From: LC029 sp036676475
GTDB lineage: Bacteria; Bacillota; Bacilli; Aneurinibacillales; RAOX-1
Direction: 5' to 3'
DNA: 64,000 nucleotides
Assembly: GCA_036676475.1 (NCBI GenBank)
Contig: JAKFCU010000098.1
Coordinates: forward strand, 62,001 to 126,000
In this document: positions 42,401 to 50,460 of the stretch, piece after piece
How positions within the stretch are numbered: position 1 is the stretch's first letter
Layout: the number at the start of each line of letters is the position of its first letter
Notes under the pieces: model-generated
Told to the model about the DNA's origin: nothing
Seen by the model: the letters and a program-made list of their open reading frames with translations, nothing else
Databases searched by the model: none
Program-made: the position numbers and the translations under genes

Positions 42401-43168
42401 TTAATCTACGCCATTACCTGGAAAAACAGTTGGACATTGCGGTGGGAAACTGCGAGGAGGGCACTCGAATGGGATATCTTGACGAGGTGCACAGAATTCT
42501 GCATGTACTTCGATTTTTACAAGAGCTTCCATTTGAACATCCTGGCACATATTGATGGAAATATCTAGCTGCTTAAACTCGCGTTTATTTTTACCGCAAT
42601 TTTTACTTCCATCTTTACCGACGCCATCTTTTCCGTTATCATTTTCCACACAGATCAGGTGAACATCGCACTCAAAGTCTGTGAGATGGCATTGGAGTGA
42701 TGTTCCTGCAGGAGCACAAAGGAAGAATTTTTCTGCCACTGCCCATTCGATGGGATCGGATATGCAGGCTCCTTTTGTACCAGTAACTCGAACGACTACA
42801 AAACCTTTCTTCAATACCTTCACCTTCTGAAGGGTAACAGGCGTAGGGACTCCCGGAATGGATACAGAAACATTTTGGCGTCCTCCAGGCTGCTCGATCT
42901 CGGTGCAAAGAATCGAGCCGTCCGTGAAGGGATCTAAGCGATTTCCCCATTGATCGCTCAAAAAGCATTCTACGGTTAGTTCTCCTCCCAATTGACAAGG
43001 ATCCTTGATTCCATCAGGACAATCAAAGTTAAGTTCTTTTAAACCATCATTACTACCTGTAAAGGAAATAAGCGGCACATCAACCTGGCGTGTTACCCAG
43101 TCATATACTTTTGGAACCTTAATACAAATCGTTTCTTCTTGAGCACCTCTGATTGGCTTTGCTTGCAT
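42401..43168 (-). CDS. Cys-rich KVYDWV-motif protein, copy 2
   Basis: This 255-residue paralogue of the protein at 37625 shares IKVPKVYDWVTRQVD, LTVECFLSD, DGSILCTEIEQPGGRQ, TLQKVKVLKKGFVVV, FFLCAPAGTSLQCHLTDFEC and MCQDVQMEALVKIEV. Copy 2 has an extra glycine/lysine loop (KDGVGKDGSKNCGKNK), and its Cys/Pro-rich tail (FECPPRSFPPQCP) replaces the poly-Glu tail. AAAGGATGAG precedes the ATG. A sigma-K-like promoter lies about 65-95 bp upstream, fitting a late mother-cell coat or exosporium protein. Confidence 0.72.
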   Translation of the reverse strand: MQAKPIRGAQEETICIKVPKVYDWVTRQVDVPLISFTGSNDGLKELNFDCPDGIKDPCQLGGELTVECFLSDQWGNRLDPFTDGSILCTEIEQPGGRQNVSVSIPGVPTPVTLQKVKVLKKGFVVVRVTGTKGACISDPIEWAVAEKFFLCAPAGTSLQCHLTDFECDVHLICVENDNGKDGVGKDGSKNCGKNKREFKQLDISINMCQDVQMEALVKIEVHAEFCAPRQDIPFECPPRSFPPQCPTVFPGNGVD

Positions 43169-43232
43169 GAATTCTCATCCTTTCATAATAATTAATGGGT
43201 TACACATGGTGGGGGACATCTGGACTACAATG

Positions 43233-43262
43233 TATACTATGTTCTATACCTAGTCGTTTGTG
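43233..43262 (-). promoter_or_regulatory. sigma-K-like promoter of the second KVYDWV gene
   Basis: On the minus strand CACA at 43262-43259 (consensus mACm) and CATAGTATA at 43241-43233 (consensus CATAnnnTA) are separated by 17 bp. Their position about 65 bp before the ATG fits a mother-cell promoter. The rest of 43169-43553 contains no gene that I support. Confidence 0.5.
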
Positions 43263-43553
43263 TCGGGATAATAGCGGAAATTTACTTCAGGGATGGAAAT
43301 GGTTACAGCAGATCATCCTTTCATCACTGTTTTTATTGGTTTTGACTATGTATTGTATGTGTGTTCTTGGGTTATCTGTGTTGGGTATTAGCGGAATTTT
43401 GGATATTTATCTGAATCAATATAATATAATGGATTATCTCTTGCAGAATGATTTGAAACTATCCTCATTTATGAGGAACATCATGTAGACGAATGTCACG
43501 CCATGACAATCGCTTGCATATGTATGGGGTAAAAAAGTAGGTGAGGAAAATTT

Positions 43554-45947
43554 ATGAAAACCAATTCTGCCGCTCAAATTAAACAAAAATTAATTCATTA
43601 TCAAGCAGAAATTTCCCGCTATAAAGAAGAGGTCTCACGCTATAAGTCGAAACTAAGGAAATATCATGGTTTGGAAAGCACGGATGATCTTCAACAGGAG
43701 ATTGACTTCCTAAAAAAAGAAATTGTTGAGCAAGAGACGGAAACGATTCGCCTTAGAAAAGCAAATGAAGAATTCCTTCAAGAAAAAGAAGGACTATTTG
43801 ATCAATACAAAAGGCTGCAGGAAGAAAAACAGACACTTGAGCAAAAAGTGGGTAGGCATGAGGGTGAGAAAAAGAAGCTGCAAAAGTACGTTCAAAAGTT
43901 AGAAGCTGAGTTAAGCCAGAGTGTGGAAGGCCATCACCAACAGGAAATAGAAGAGCGGAAGATGGAGTATGAAAGAAGGCTGGCTCAGCTTGAATCAGAA
44001 AATCAGGAATTGAAAAAGCTGATCGATCAGCATCGCTCTGCGCTCACCCGTTCCGAAACAGCTCTAAACGGCAAAGACCAGGAAATTCAAAACATGAAGG
44101 AACTGATGGAGCAAGTCTTAGTTAAACACGAACAAGTTAAAAAGAAGCTAAGGGAGCATATCCGTGAATTAGAAGCTAAAATAAACCTCGGTCTTAATCC
44201 TGGGGAAGACACGGAAGAAATCATTAATAAGATGATGGAACAGCAGGAACGGAGAACGCTAGAATTTGAAGCACAAATCCAAGGATTGCAAGAGCAACAC
44301 AATCAAGACAGGTTGCAATATGAAGCGCAAATACAGGAGTTGCACGAACGCCTGAATCATTCAACACCAATCCAGCTGTATGAAGAAACAGTGAATAAGT
44401 TGAATGTGACACAATCTGAATTAGCTCATAAAGACGAGATTATCCAACATTACCTTTCTCTCCATGAGACGGAGAAGGATCAAATGTCCAGAGATATTAA
44501 TGAGCTCAAGATCGAGCTGAAGCAAAGCATCAAGCCTACTCATCTGATCAGAGAACTCAAACAGGAATTCGAGCAGAAGCTAAACCAGTATGAATCTGAA
44601 AAGGTTGAAATGTCAAAACAAATTGACGAACTGAAGTCAGAATTGAATAAAGCGCAACCCAATCAATTCGTAGAGGTGCTGAAGGATCAACTAGAGCAAA
44701 GGCTTGCCCAATACGAAGCGGAAAGAAATGAAATCCAGCAGTGCATGGATCAGTTTAAGGATGAATTGAACCAAGCACATCTGGCAGAGAAAAATCAGTT
44801 GGTCAGTGAAATGAATTTCCAGCTGGAGCGAAAATTGGCCCAATATGAAAATGAGAAAAATCAGATGAAGATTCATGTAGATGAGTTGAAAGCGGAGTTG
44901 GCCCATGCCCATTTATTGGAGAAGGATCAAATGATAGAAAACCTAAAGATCCAGATCCAACATCAATCCACAAAGTCACAAATGGAAAAAACTCAGCTAC
45001 AGAATAGAATCAATGATCTAAACGCTGAATTAGCTCAAACCTTGCTCTTACTGGAGGAAAAAGACAAGGAAATCATTCAAATTAAAATGCAATTGGAAGA
45101 ACAAGTGGCACAATATGAGGCCCTCCAAACGGAAAAGCAGAATCAACTCGGTCAATTAGAAAAGCTGAAGATTCAAATCCAGGATCAAGCTACTAAGAAT
45201 CAAATGGAAAAAAATCAGCTGCAGAATAGAATGAATGACCTGAATTTTGAATTAGCGCAAACCTTACTCTTAATGGAGGAAAAAGACAAGGAAATCGATC
45301 AAATTAAAATGCAATTGGGAGAACAAGTGGCACAATATGAGGCTCTCCAAACGGAAAAACAGAGTCAAATCAACTACTTACAAAATGATTTGCAAAACAA
45401 GGAACAAGTTGCAAAAGAAACCAAAAGCGCTTTGACAGAGATCAATCAGCGCTACGAACAAACCAGTCAACAATTTGAAAAGGAAAGGCTACAATTGACG
45501 AAGCACATCGAAGACCTCCATTTCTCTTTGGAAAAGATCAAAATGAAAACGGAACTTGATGACCTTAAGGATGGGATTGAAAAGGGCCAACTGCAGAAAA
45601 ATGTATATTTAATGGAAGAAAAAATGAATTCTCTTATGTCAGAATTAGCCAATAAGGAAAAAGTGATTGTTGAACTAAAGCAAAAACTAGAGAAAAGAGA
45701 GTCGGTCCGAGAGAACCCGGCAACCTCATCTACGATTGAAGAATTAGCAACGGTCAAAAGACAATCCATTACTTTCCCAAATCCAATAGAAGATGGCACT
45801 TATACCTCGGACTCTTGGTTTTTGCGGATATTAAGGGAACAAAGAGCGATAAAAAACACAAATATCAATCGAGATGGGCAAAGAAATGATCAGGAGCCCT
45901 TCTCGTTTGAAAATATAACCAGGATGGGAAGCGAGTATGAATCCTAG
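43554..45947 (+). CDS. long coiled-coil protein of the spore-surface locus
   Basis: This 797-residue protein is almost entirely heptad coiled coil, rich in Gln, Glu, Lys and Leu from about residue 7 to 715. It has no signal peptide or membrane segment. Recurrent E-(K/R)-LAQYE blocks appear, and a 74-residue unit is tandemly duplicated (DNA 44946-45389). A short non-coiled C-terminus (about 60 residues, with TYTSDSWFLRILREQRAIKN) may be an interaction end. The last 11 bp overlap the JAMM protease gene. A scaffold role in coat assembly is inferred. SMC-like ATPase motifs are absent. Confidence 0.75.
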   Translation: MKTNSAAQIKQKLIHYQAEISRYKEEVSRYKSKLRKYHGLESTDDLQQEIDFLKKEIVEQETETIRLRKANEEFLQEKEGLFDQYKRLQEEKQTLEQKVGRHEGEKKKLQKYVQKLEAELSQSVEGHHQQEIEERKMEYERRLAQLESENQELKKLIDQHRSALTRSETALNGKDQEIQNMKELMEQVLVKHEQVKKKLREHIRELEAKINLGLNPGEDTEEIINKMMEQQERRTLEFEAQIQGLQEQHNQDRLQYEAQIQELHERLNHSTPIQLYEETVNKLNVTQSELAHKDEIIQHYLSLHETEKDQMSRDINELKIELKQSIKPTHLIRELKQEFEQKLNQYESEKVEMSKQIDELKSELNKAQPNQFVEVLKDQLEQRLAQYEAERNEIQQCMDQFKDELNQAHLAEKNQLVSEMNFQLERKLAQYENEKNQMKIHVDELKAELAHAHLLEKDQMIENLKIQIQHQSTKSQMEKTQLQNRINDLNAELAQTLLLLEEKDKEIIQIKMQLEEQVAQYEALQTEKQNQLGQLEKLKIQIQDQATKNQMEKNQLQNRMNDLNFELAQTLLLMEEKDKEIDQIKMQLGEQVAQYEALQTEKQSQINYLQNDLQNKEQVAKETKSALTEINQRYEQTSQQFEKERLQLTKHIEDLHFSLEKIKMKTELDDLKDGIEKGQLQKNVYLMEEKMNSLMSELANKEKVIVELKQKLEKRESVRENPATSSTIEELATVKRQSITFPNPIEDGTYTSDSWFLRILREQRAIKNTNINRDGQRNDQEPFSFENITRMGSEYES
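44946..45389 (+). repeat. 222-bp tandem duplication inside the coiled-coil gene
   Basis: Units 44946-45167 and 45168-45389 encode two near-identical 74-residue stretches (KIQIQHQSTKSQMEKTQLQN and KIQIQDQATKNQMEKNQLQN, both then containing ELAQTLLL.EEKDKEI and EQVAQYEALQTEKQ). The length keeps the reading frame. Confidence 0.9.
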
Positions 45948-46374
45948 GTTCATTGAATCTAAACAGGGATATTACATCAAAAGCACCCTTCTTCGCGAAA
46001 TGGTAGATTATTGCAGGCGGCACCTTCCTTTTGAGGGATGTGGTTTACTTTCTGGTACAGAACAAACGGGGCTTACCCTTTGGAAGCTTCAAAATGAAAA
46101 CAGAAGTGTCTCCGGTTTTTCCATGTCAGAGAGAGCGGTGGCCATGGCATTGCATCAAATGAAGCAAAAGGGTGAACAGTTGACAGGGATTTTCCATTCA
46201 CATCCTACCACTCCCCCATATCCTACAAAGAAGGATATGAAATATAATCCCTATTCGAATATAGCCTACATTATTGTATCGTTTAATACCCATCCATCAG
46301 AAATAGGCTGCTTTCTGGTGGATAATCAGAATCAGAAGATTGAACGAAAAAGGATCGTTTTAATCGATAGCTAA
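45937..46374 (+). CDS. JAMM/MPN+ metallopeptidase (M67 family)
   Basis: This 145-residue Zn metalloprotease has the catalytic Glu33 in LPFEGCGLLSG and the metal-binding HSHPTTPPYPTKKD, with His87, His89 and Asp100. The usual Ser of H-x-H-x7-S-x2-D is Thr97. Bacterial relatives cleave isopeptide-like or C-terminal Gly-Gly bonds of small carrier proteins, but no moaD/thiS-like gene is near. Its ATG lies inside the coiled-coil gene (11-bp overlap) after GGGAAGCGAG, so the two products are probably made together and may act on each other. Confidence 0.85.
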   Translation: MNPRFIESKQGYYIKSTLLREMVDYCRRHLPFEGCGLLSGTEQTGLTLWKLQNENRSVSGFSMSERAVAMALHQMKQKGEQLTGIFHSHPTTPPYPTKKDMKYNPYSNIAYIIVSFNTHPSEIGCFLVDNQNQKIERKRIVLIDS

Positions 46375-46392
46375 CATAAGATCTTTCTTAGC

Positions 46393-46420
46393 CCTGCACA
46401 GATTAATGTGCAGGTTTTTT
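46393..46420 (+). terminator. rho-independent terminator
   Basis: CCTGCACA / TGTGCAGG stem with a 6-base loop and a run of six Ts follows the JAMM gene. Confidence 0.85.
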
Positions 46421-46429
46421 ATACTTATT

Positions 46430-46471
46430 AGAAAGTATTATACGCATTAGGCTACGCAAGTAGCTTTCTTA
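46430..46471 (+). repeat. dispersed 42-bp intergenic repeat, single copy
   Basis: AGAAAGTATTATACGCATTA followed by GGCTACGCAAGTAGCTTTC matches the copies at 10376 and 50320 and is preceded by the same TACTTAT linker. Confidence 0.85.
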
Positions 46472-46575
46472 AGGAATTTTTCCTGAAGGAGCATATGCCT
46501 ATACAGGTTACATATGCGATGAATATAAATGAAAGTAAACCGAACCGAAATATCTTAAGAAAGGGAGAAATTCAG

Positions 46576-46797
46576 ATGAAAAATAAGGTACAGAAGCTAA
46601 AAGGGGAAGTTAAAGATGTTCAAGGAGAGGTCGAAATGCTAAAAAAAGAACTTTTGGCCATGCAGACCGTCTTATTAGCTATGCAAGGGGAACTTTCTTC
46701 TGTTCAGGGAAAGCAAGCGAGTAGACAATTTACTTCAAGAAAAAATCAAGCACCGAAAGCATGGGTCAAGACTCGTCTCCTGGATCCAACCAATTAG
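46576..46797 (+). CDS. small coiled-coil protein
   Basis: This 73-residue protein has an amphipathic heptad region (VQKLKGEVKDVQGEVEMLKK followed by ELLAMQ repeats) and a basic C-terminus. The ATG at 46576 has AAGGGAGA at correct spacing. An upstream in-frame ATG at 46495 also has AAGGAG, but with only 3 bases between. It lies just after the long coiled-coil and JAMM genes and could be a partner. The function is unknown. Confidence 0.55.
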   Translation: MKNKVQKLKGEVKDVQGEVEMLKKELLAMQTVLLAMQGELSSVQGKQASRQFTSRKNQAPKAWVKTRLLDPTN

Positions 46798-46836
46798 AAG
46801 TGATGAGCGCTTTATTATTCATATGGGAGGGTAGAC

Positions 46837-46983
46837 ATGAACAATCCAAGGTCAAGAGTTTATACTAATCAAGGACAGCAGGAAAATGGAAATGGATATA
46901 AAATTTATACTTCGACTAAAGGTGCGAATGGAAGTAATAGGGGATGCGGGTCGTGCGGAGGTAAAAACTTGCCTAAAAAATAA
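46837..46983 (+). CDS. 48-residue Gly/Asn-rich peptide with CGSCGG motif
   Basis: The peptide runs from MNNPRSRVYTNQGQQENG through a Tyr/Thr segment to NRGCGSCGGKNLPKK. GGGAGGG precedes the ATG, and a dispersed repeat follows the stop. The two cysteines in CGSC could form disulfides or bind metal. Like the 27-residue peptide at 38512 it looks like a small coat-associated product. No named family was recognised. Confidence 0.5.
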   Translation: MNNPRSRVYTNQGQQENGNGYKIYTSTKGANGSNRGCGSCGGKNLPKK

Positions 46984-47012
46984 TAAAGGATGATGTCACC
47001 TTACACTTATCA

Positions 47013-47104
47013 GTCAAGTATTATACGTATTAGGCTACGCAAGTAGCTTTCTTACACTTATTAGAAAATATTATATTCATAAAGCTACGCTACTAGCTTT
47101 ATTA
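47013..47104 (+). repeat. two further copies of the dispersed repeat
   Basis: The copy at 47013-47054 (GTCAAGTATTATACGTATTA start) is typical. The copy at 47063-47104 is diverged (AATATTATATTCATAAAGCT). They are joined by a CACTTATT linker like the pair at 10376. Confidence 0.85.
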
Positions 47105-47107
47105 CAG

Positions 47108-47146
47108 CAAGCTGCTGTTGTAATAAGGCAGCTTGTCTGTTTTTTA
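47108..47146 (+). terminator. rho-independent terminator
   Basis: CAAGCTGC / GCAGCTTG stem is followed by a long T run just upstream of the DUF1360 gene. Confidence 0.75.
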
Positions 47147-47173
47147 TTCAATTGAAGTAGGAAGGGTGATCAT

Positions 47174-47512
47174 ATGCACGACATTTCCTGGATGCACTTT
47201 TTTATTCTTGCTTTAGCCTCATATCGCTTGACTCACCTGATTGTTTTCGATGAGATAGTCTCGTTTATTAGATCCCCGTTTCTTAACGTTTCCTATGAAC
47301 AGGATCACAATGGACAGGTAATTCGGCATGTGGAGATTAAAGGGACGGGAGTGCGCTATTGGATTGGGTCGCTTTTGAGCTGTTATTGGTGCGTAGGATT
47401 ATGGTCCTCCATCACGATTGTTTTACTTTATATGTTTTTCCCCGTACTTTTTCCCCTCTGGCTCATTCTAGCTATTGCTGGTGCAGCCGCAATTATTGAA
47501 ACCAAGGTTTAG
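47174..47512 (+). CDS. DUF1360 family membrane protein
   Basis: This is a 112-residue protein with an N-terminal hydrophobic helix (FFILALASYRLTHLIVFD), the family motif RLTHLIVFDEI, then GVRYWIGSLLSCYWCVGLW and a C-terminal membrane hairpin. AGGAAGGGTGATC precedes the ATG. DUF1360 members (such as YngL) occur in sporulating bacilli, and some are sporulation-associated. Its place next to the spore-surface locus fits. The molecular function is unknown. Confidence 0.8.
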   Translation: MHDISWMHFFILALASYRLTHLIVFDEIVSFIRSPFLNVSYEQDHNGQVIRHVEIKGTGVRYWIGSLLSCYWCVGLWSSITIVLLYMFFPVLFPLWLILAIAGAAAIIETKV

Positions 47513-47520
47513 AAATGGAA

Positions 47521-47563
47521 AAGAGGGCACTAACCTAATCAGCGGGTGGATGCTCTCTTTTTC
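47521..47563. terminator. terminator between the DUF1360 gene and liaR
   Basis: AAGAGGGCA and TGCTCTCTT pair (one G-T) around a 21-base loop, with a T run on the plus strand. Confidence 0.6.
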
Positions 47564-47582
47564 TGCACGAATATTCCCTTTA

Positions 47583-48230
47583 TCATTCACTCAATCCATG
47601 TCGATGAGCATAAATCGCAATTTGCGTGCGATCCTCAACATGTAGCTTGCTCAAGATATTGCTGACATGGGTTTTTACCGTCTTGATCCCGATGAATAAT
47701 TCATCCGCAATCTCCTGATTGGACTTTCCTTGCCCAATCAGGCATAGGACTTCTAGCTCTCTGCTTGTACATTGATCATGGGGAAGTGACTTAGTGATAT
47801 CTGCCTGGCGAAATCTCGACATGATTTTTCCTGCAACTAGGGCCTCCAAGACAGGGAGACCCTGATAGGCTTGGCGGATGGCTAGAGCAATTTCTTGAGC
47901 ACGGGACGTCTTCAATAAATAACTGAATGCACCCGCTTCGATAACAGGATACACCTTTTCGTCATCGATAAAGCTCGTGAGGACGATTATCCTGCTTTCA
48001 GGATAGACGGAACGGATACGCTTCGTAGCCTCGATTCCATCCATCCCATCCATGACCAAGTCCATGAGAATCACATCGGGCTTCATCTGTTCCGCTATTT
48101 TTACCCCTTCTAAACCATTACTGGCTTCTCCAATGACTTCTATTCCTTCCTCCGTGGAAAGAAAGGCAGCAAGTCCCATTCGAACCATCTCGTGATCATC
48201 GACTAGTAAAACTCTAATCGTAGCGCTCAT
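47583..48230 (-). CDS. liaR: LiaR-type response regulator (NarL family)
   Basis: This 215-residue two-component regulator has a receiver domain with the acidic pair in LLVDDHEM, phospho-acceptor Asp57 in VILMDLVMDG, and the Thr and Lys of VLTSF and LLKTS. The C-terminal LuxR-type helix-turn-helix has TSRELEVLCLIGQGKSNQEI. It is the last gene of a liaF-liaS-liaR order. In Bacillales this system responds to cell-envelope stress such as lipid II-binding antibiotics. GGAGG precedes the ATG. Confidence 0.92.
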   Translation of the reverse strand: MSATIRVLLVDDHEMVRMGLAAFLSTEEGIEVIGEASNGLEGVKIAEQMKPDVILMDLVMDGMDGIEATKRIRSVYPESRIIVLTSFIDDEKVYPVIEAGAFSYLLKTSRAQEIALAIRQAYQGLPVLEALVAGKIMSRFRQADITKSLPHDQCTSRELEVLCLIGQGKSNQEIADELFIGIKTVKTHVSNILSKLHVEDRTQIAIYAHRHGLSE

Positions 48231-48286
48231 GAATAACCTCCACTATATCTCAGGTATGTTGCATGACTATCAAAAATATATGATTC

Positions 48287-49393
48287 TTATTCTTCGAAGA
48301 TCGTCATGAGAGGCACAATGACTTCGATCATGGTCCCTTGTCCAGGAGCAGAAGACACGTTAAGGACACCTCCGATTTCTGCTACCCTTTCCTCCATGAG
48401 TATCATTCCATAGGATGAGGATTTCATATTTTCTCCCAGGGCAAACCCAATCCCATCATCCGTTACCTTTAAGCGTAAATTATTCTGAATGATTGCCATC
48501 TTAATATCTACCCGCTGAGCCTTGGCATGACGCAAGGTGTTGGATAAAGTCTCCTGTAATATCCGGAACAGGTGGTCTTCAATTCCTTTTGGCAAGTTAG
48601 GGGCATCCTCCAAAGACCATTGAAATTGCAATGAGTGTTTAGTCTCCAATTCCTTCAAGAGATCCTCCATGCCCTGTTTTAAGGCCTTTCCTTCTAAATG
48701 CGTCGGGCGTAAGTGAAGCAACAGGGCTCTCATTTCGGATTGGGCTGCTGCTGCCATTTCCTCAACTAGGATGAGCTGTTTGCCCGCTTTTTCCGGATTT
48801 TGTAGAATCGTTCGTTTTAATGCGGCCATAGTCATGGATATCGCAAATAGTTGCTGGCTGACGGCATCATGAAGCTCGCGGGCTAATCGTTGCCGTTCGT
48901 CTACAACTGCGGCTTGCTTAACCTGTTCGGTCAATTCAGCGTTGTGGGTGGAAAGTCTTTGCAAGGAGGCAACCTGTTGCTGAAAGCGAATGGTCATTTC
49001 ATTCAATTGGCGGCCAAGTTGACCAATTTCATCTTCTCCTAGATTGGGAATTCGTGTCGTGAGTATGCCTCTTTCTAGCATCATTGAAGATTGCACGAGG
49101 ATCTCGATTCGTTTTTTTAATAGATTGCCATAGACGTATCCAATACTGGCCCCCACAGCAGCCGCTATGATCCAAAGTATAATGAGCATAACTCCTGCAA
49201 ACAAATACCCGGGAAAGGGAGGGATGACTTGACCCAGCATTTGGCTGACCCAAACTTGGAGCATGTACGACTTGGAGCCGTGTTCCCAAAGGATGAAAAA
49301 GAGTAATCCTCCGATGCTTACGGTCATGAAGCAAGCGAGAACTGATAAGCGGATAAATTGCCATTGTATGTTGGTCAGTTTATTTTCAGACAT
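48287..49393 (-). CDS. liaS: LiaS-type sensor histidine kinase
   Basis: This 368-residue membrane kinase has two N-terminal transmembrane segments (about 12-40 and 50-75), a HAMP domain, and a HisKA_3 dimerisation domain with the phospho-acceptor His in RLARELHDAVSQQLFA. The ATPase domain has VTDDGIGF and GMILMEERV. A GTG three codons earlier is possible, but AGGTGG fits the ATG at 49393. It lies between liaF and liaR with close spacing, indicating one operon. Confidence 0.92.
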   Translation of the reverse strand: MSENKLTNIQWQFIRLSVLACFMTVSIGGLLFFILWEHGSKSYMLQVWVSQMLGQVIPPFPGYLFAGVMLIILWIIAAAVGASIGYVYGNLLKKRIEILVQSSMMLERGILTTRIPNLGEDEIGQLGRQLNEMTIRFQQQVASLQRLSTHNAELTEQVKQAAVVDERQRLARELHDAVSQQLFAISMTMAALKRTILQNPEKAGKQLILVEEMAAAAQSEMRALLLHLRPTHLEGKALKQGMEDLLKELETKHSLQFQWSLEDAPNLPKGIEDHLFRILQETLSNTLRHAKAQRVDIKMAIIQNNLRLKVTDDGIGFALGENMKSSSYGMILMEERVAEIGGVLNVSSAPGQGTMIEVIVPLMTIFEE

Positions 49394-49402
49394 CCTGACC
49401 AC

Positions 49403-50194
49403 CTACACGTAAATCATATCGATGTCCCCAACAAGGAGAGTTACGATAATCCGAACCTTCTTATTTGCATGATGATAGCCAGAGGTGGTAAGAGAAACAC
49501 TTCGATTTAAGCCACCCTGTTTATTACCAAAGACATCAATATCCCCTATATTGACATGTGCCATAAAAGAGACATCTAAGTCATAGGGGATGTAGAGATC
49601 GATATCACCGATCCAACCGCTGATCATAATGACGGTTTCCCCATCATGGATCAAAGCGCGCGACAGATCAATCTTGACGTCACCGATGCCGTGCCAAATA
49701 TTCATATCCTTTAGTTCCCAACGACTCCCTGTTAAATACAGATTCCCGATTAAGGATTGCTTCAAATGGGGTGTATCCATGGAGTATCCGAAGGTATGCG
49801 GGTGGGAGCGAGGGATTTCTTGTTCCAATGGTTGTTCATTTGATTGATCTATAGTCGCAATAGTCGGAAGTTCTATTTCTTCCTTTTTAGAACGGATCAA
49901 CCGATAGCCCCAGTAGATCAAGGCCATAGAGAAAGCAAATCCAATGAGTTCCCCTGCATCAATATGTAGCCACACATCTAGAAAGAATAAAACACCAAGG
50001 ATCGTTAGAATCGTACCGATGAATCGCCTTCCCCGATTCAGAAACCGGGCACCCCCATATAAAATCAAGAAGGGGAATAGCATCCCAGGATGAAAGTCTA
50101 AGAGTCCAAGGCTATTAAATAAAATGCCGATTCCGGCAAAGATGATGGCGATTCCTAAAAATAAGTGAGTCAGTCGTGAGTATTTCCTCTTCAA
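49403..50194 (-). CDS. liaF: LiaF-type membrane regulator of the LiaSR system
   Basis: This 263-residue protein has four hydrophobic segments in its N-terminal half (to about residue 100) and a C-terminal beta-helical domain with repeated GDV/GDID turns (GIGDVKIDLS, WIGDIDLYIPYD, NIGDIDVFGN, LVGDIDMIYV). LiaF holds the LiaS kinase inactive in unstressed cells in the families studied. The start is TTG at 50194 with GGAGGTG nine bases upstream. It is the first gene of the operon. Confidence 0.9.
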   Translation of the reverse strand: MKRKYSRLTHLFLGIAIIFAGIGILFNSLGLLDFHPGMLFPFLILYGGARFLNRGRRFIGTILTILGVLFFLDVWLHIDAGELIGFAFSMALIYWGYRLIRSKKEEIELPTIATIDQSNEQPLEQEIPRSHPHTFGYSMDTPHLKQSLIGNLYLTGSRWELKDMNIWHGIGDVKIDLSRALIHDGETVIMISGWIGDIDLYIPYDLDVSFMAHVNIGDIDVFGNKQGGLNRSVSLTTSGYHHANKKVRIIVTLLVGDIDMIYV

Positions 50195-50280
50195 GGATAA
50201 ACACCTCCGATCCTAAGGGGGTCTCTACAATAAATATCAATTAATATAACATAGCCAGATAAGCGGCTCAATTACTTAAC

Positions 50281-50361
50281 GGAAAGTATTATACACAAGA
50301 AGCTTTCTTTTACTTATCGGTCAAGTATTATACACATAAGGCTACGCCAGTAGCTTTCTTA
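50281..50361 (+). repeat. dispersed repeat pair, one copy shortened
   Basis: 50281-50310 keeps GGAAAGTATTATACACA and AAGCTTTCTT but lacks the inner GCTACGCCAGTAG stem. 50320-50361 is a complete copy. The TTACTTATCGG linker between them is the same as at 10418. Confidence 0.85.
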
Positions 50362-50420
50362 AAAGCTTTTCTTTCTATTATAGTCCGAACCTGCTTTCAC
50401 TAAAATGGTCTATAGAATGG

Positions 50421-50460
50421 AATCATCTCCGCCTTAAGGAGGAGATGATTTCGTTTTTTT
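50421..50460. terminator. terminator hairpin at the end of the subtilase gene
   Basis: AATCATCTCC and GGAGATGATT form a perfect 10-bp stem, with a run of seven Ts on the plus strand. It lies immediately beyond the minus-strand subtilase stop. Confidence 0.65.

Noticed and set aside
43195..43488. 97-codon frame between the KVYDWV gene and the coiled-coil gene
   Set aside because: There is no ribosome binding site, and it overlaps the sigma-K-like promoter region. The hydrophobic stretch alone is not enough support.
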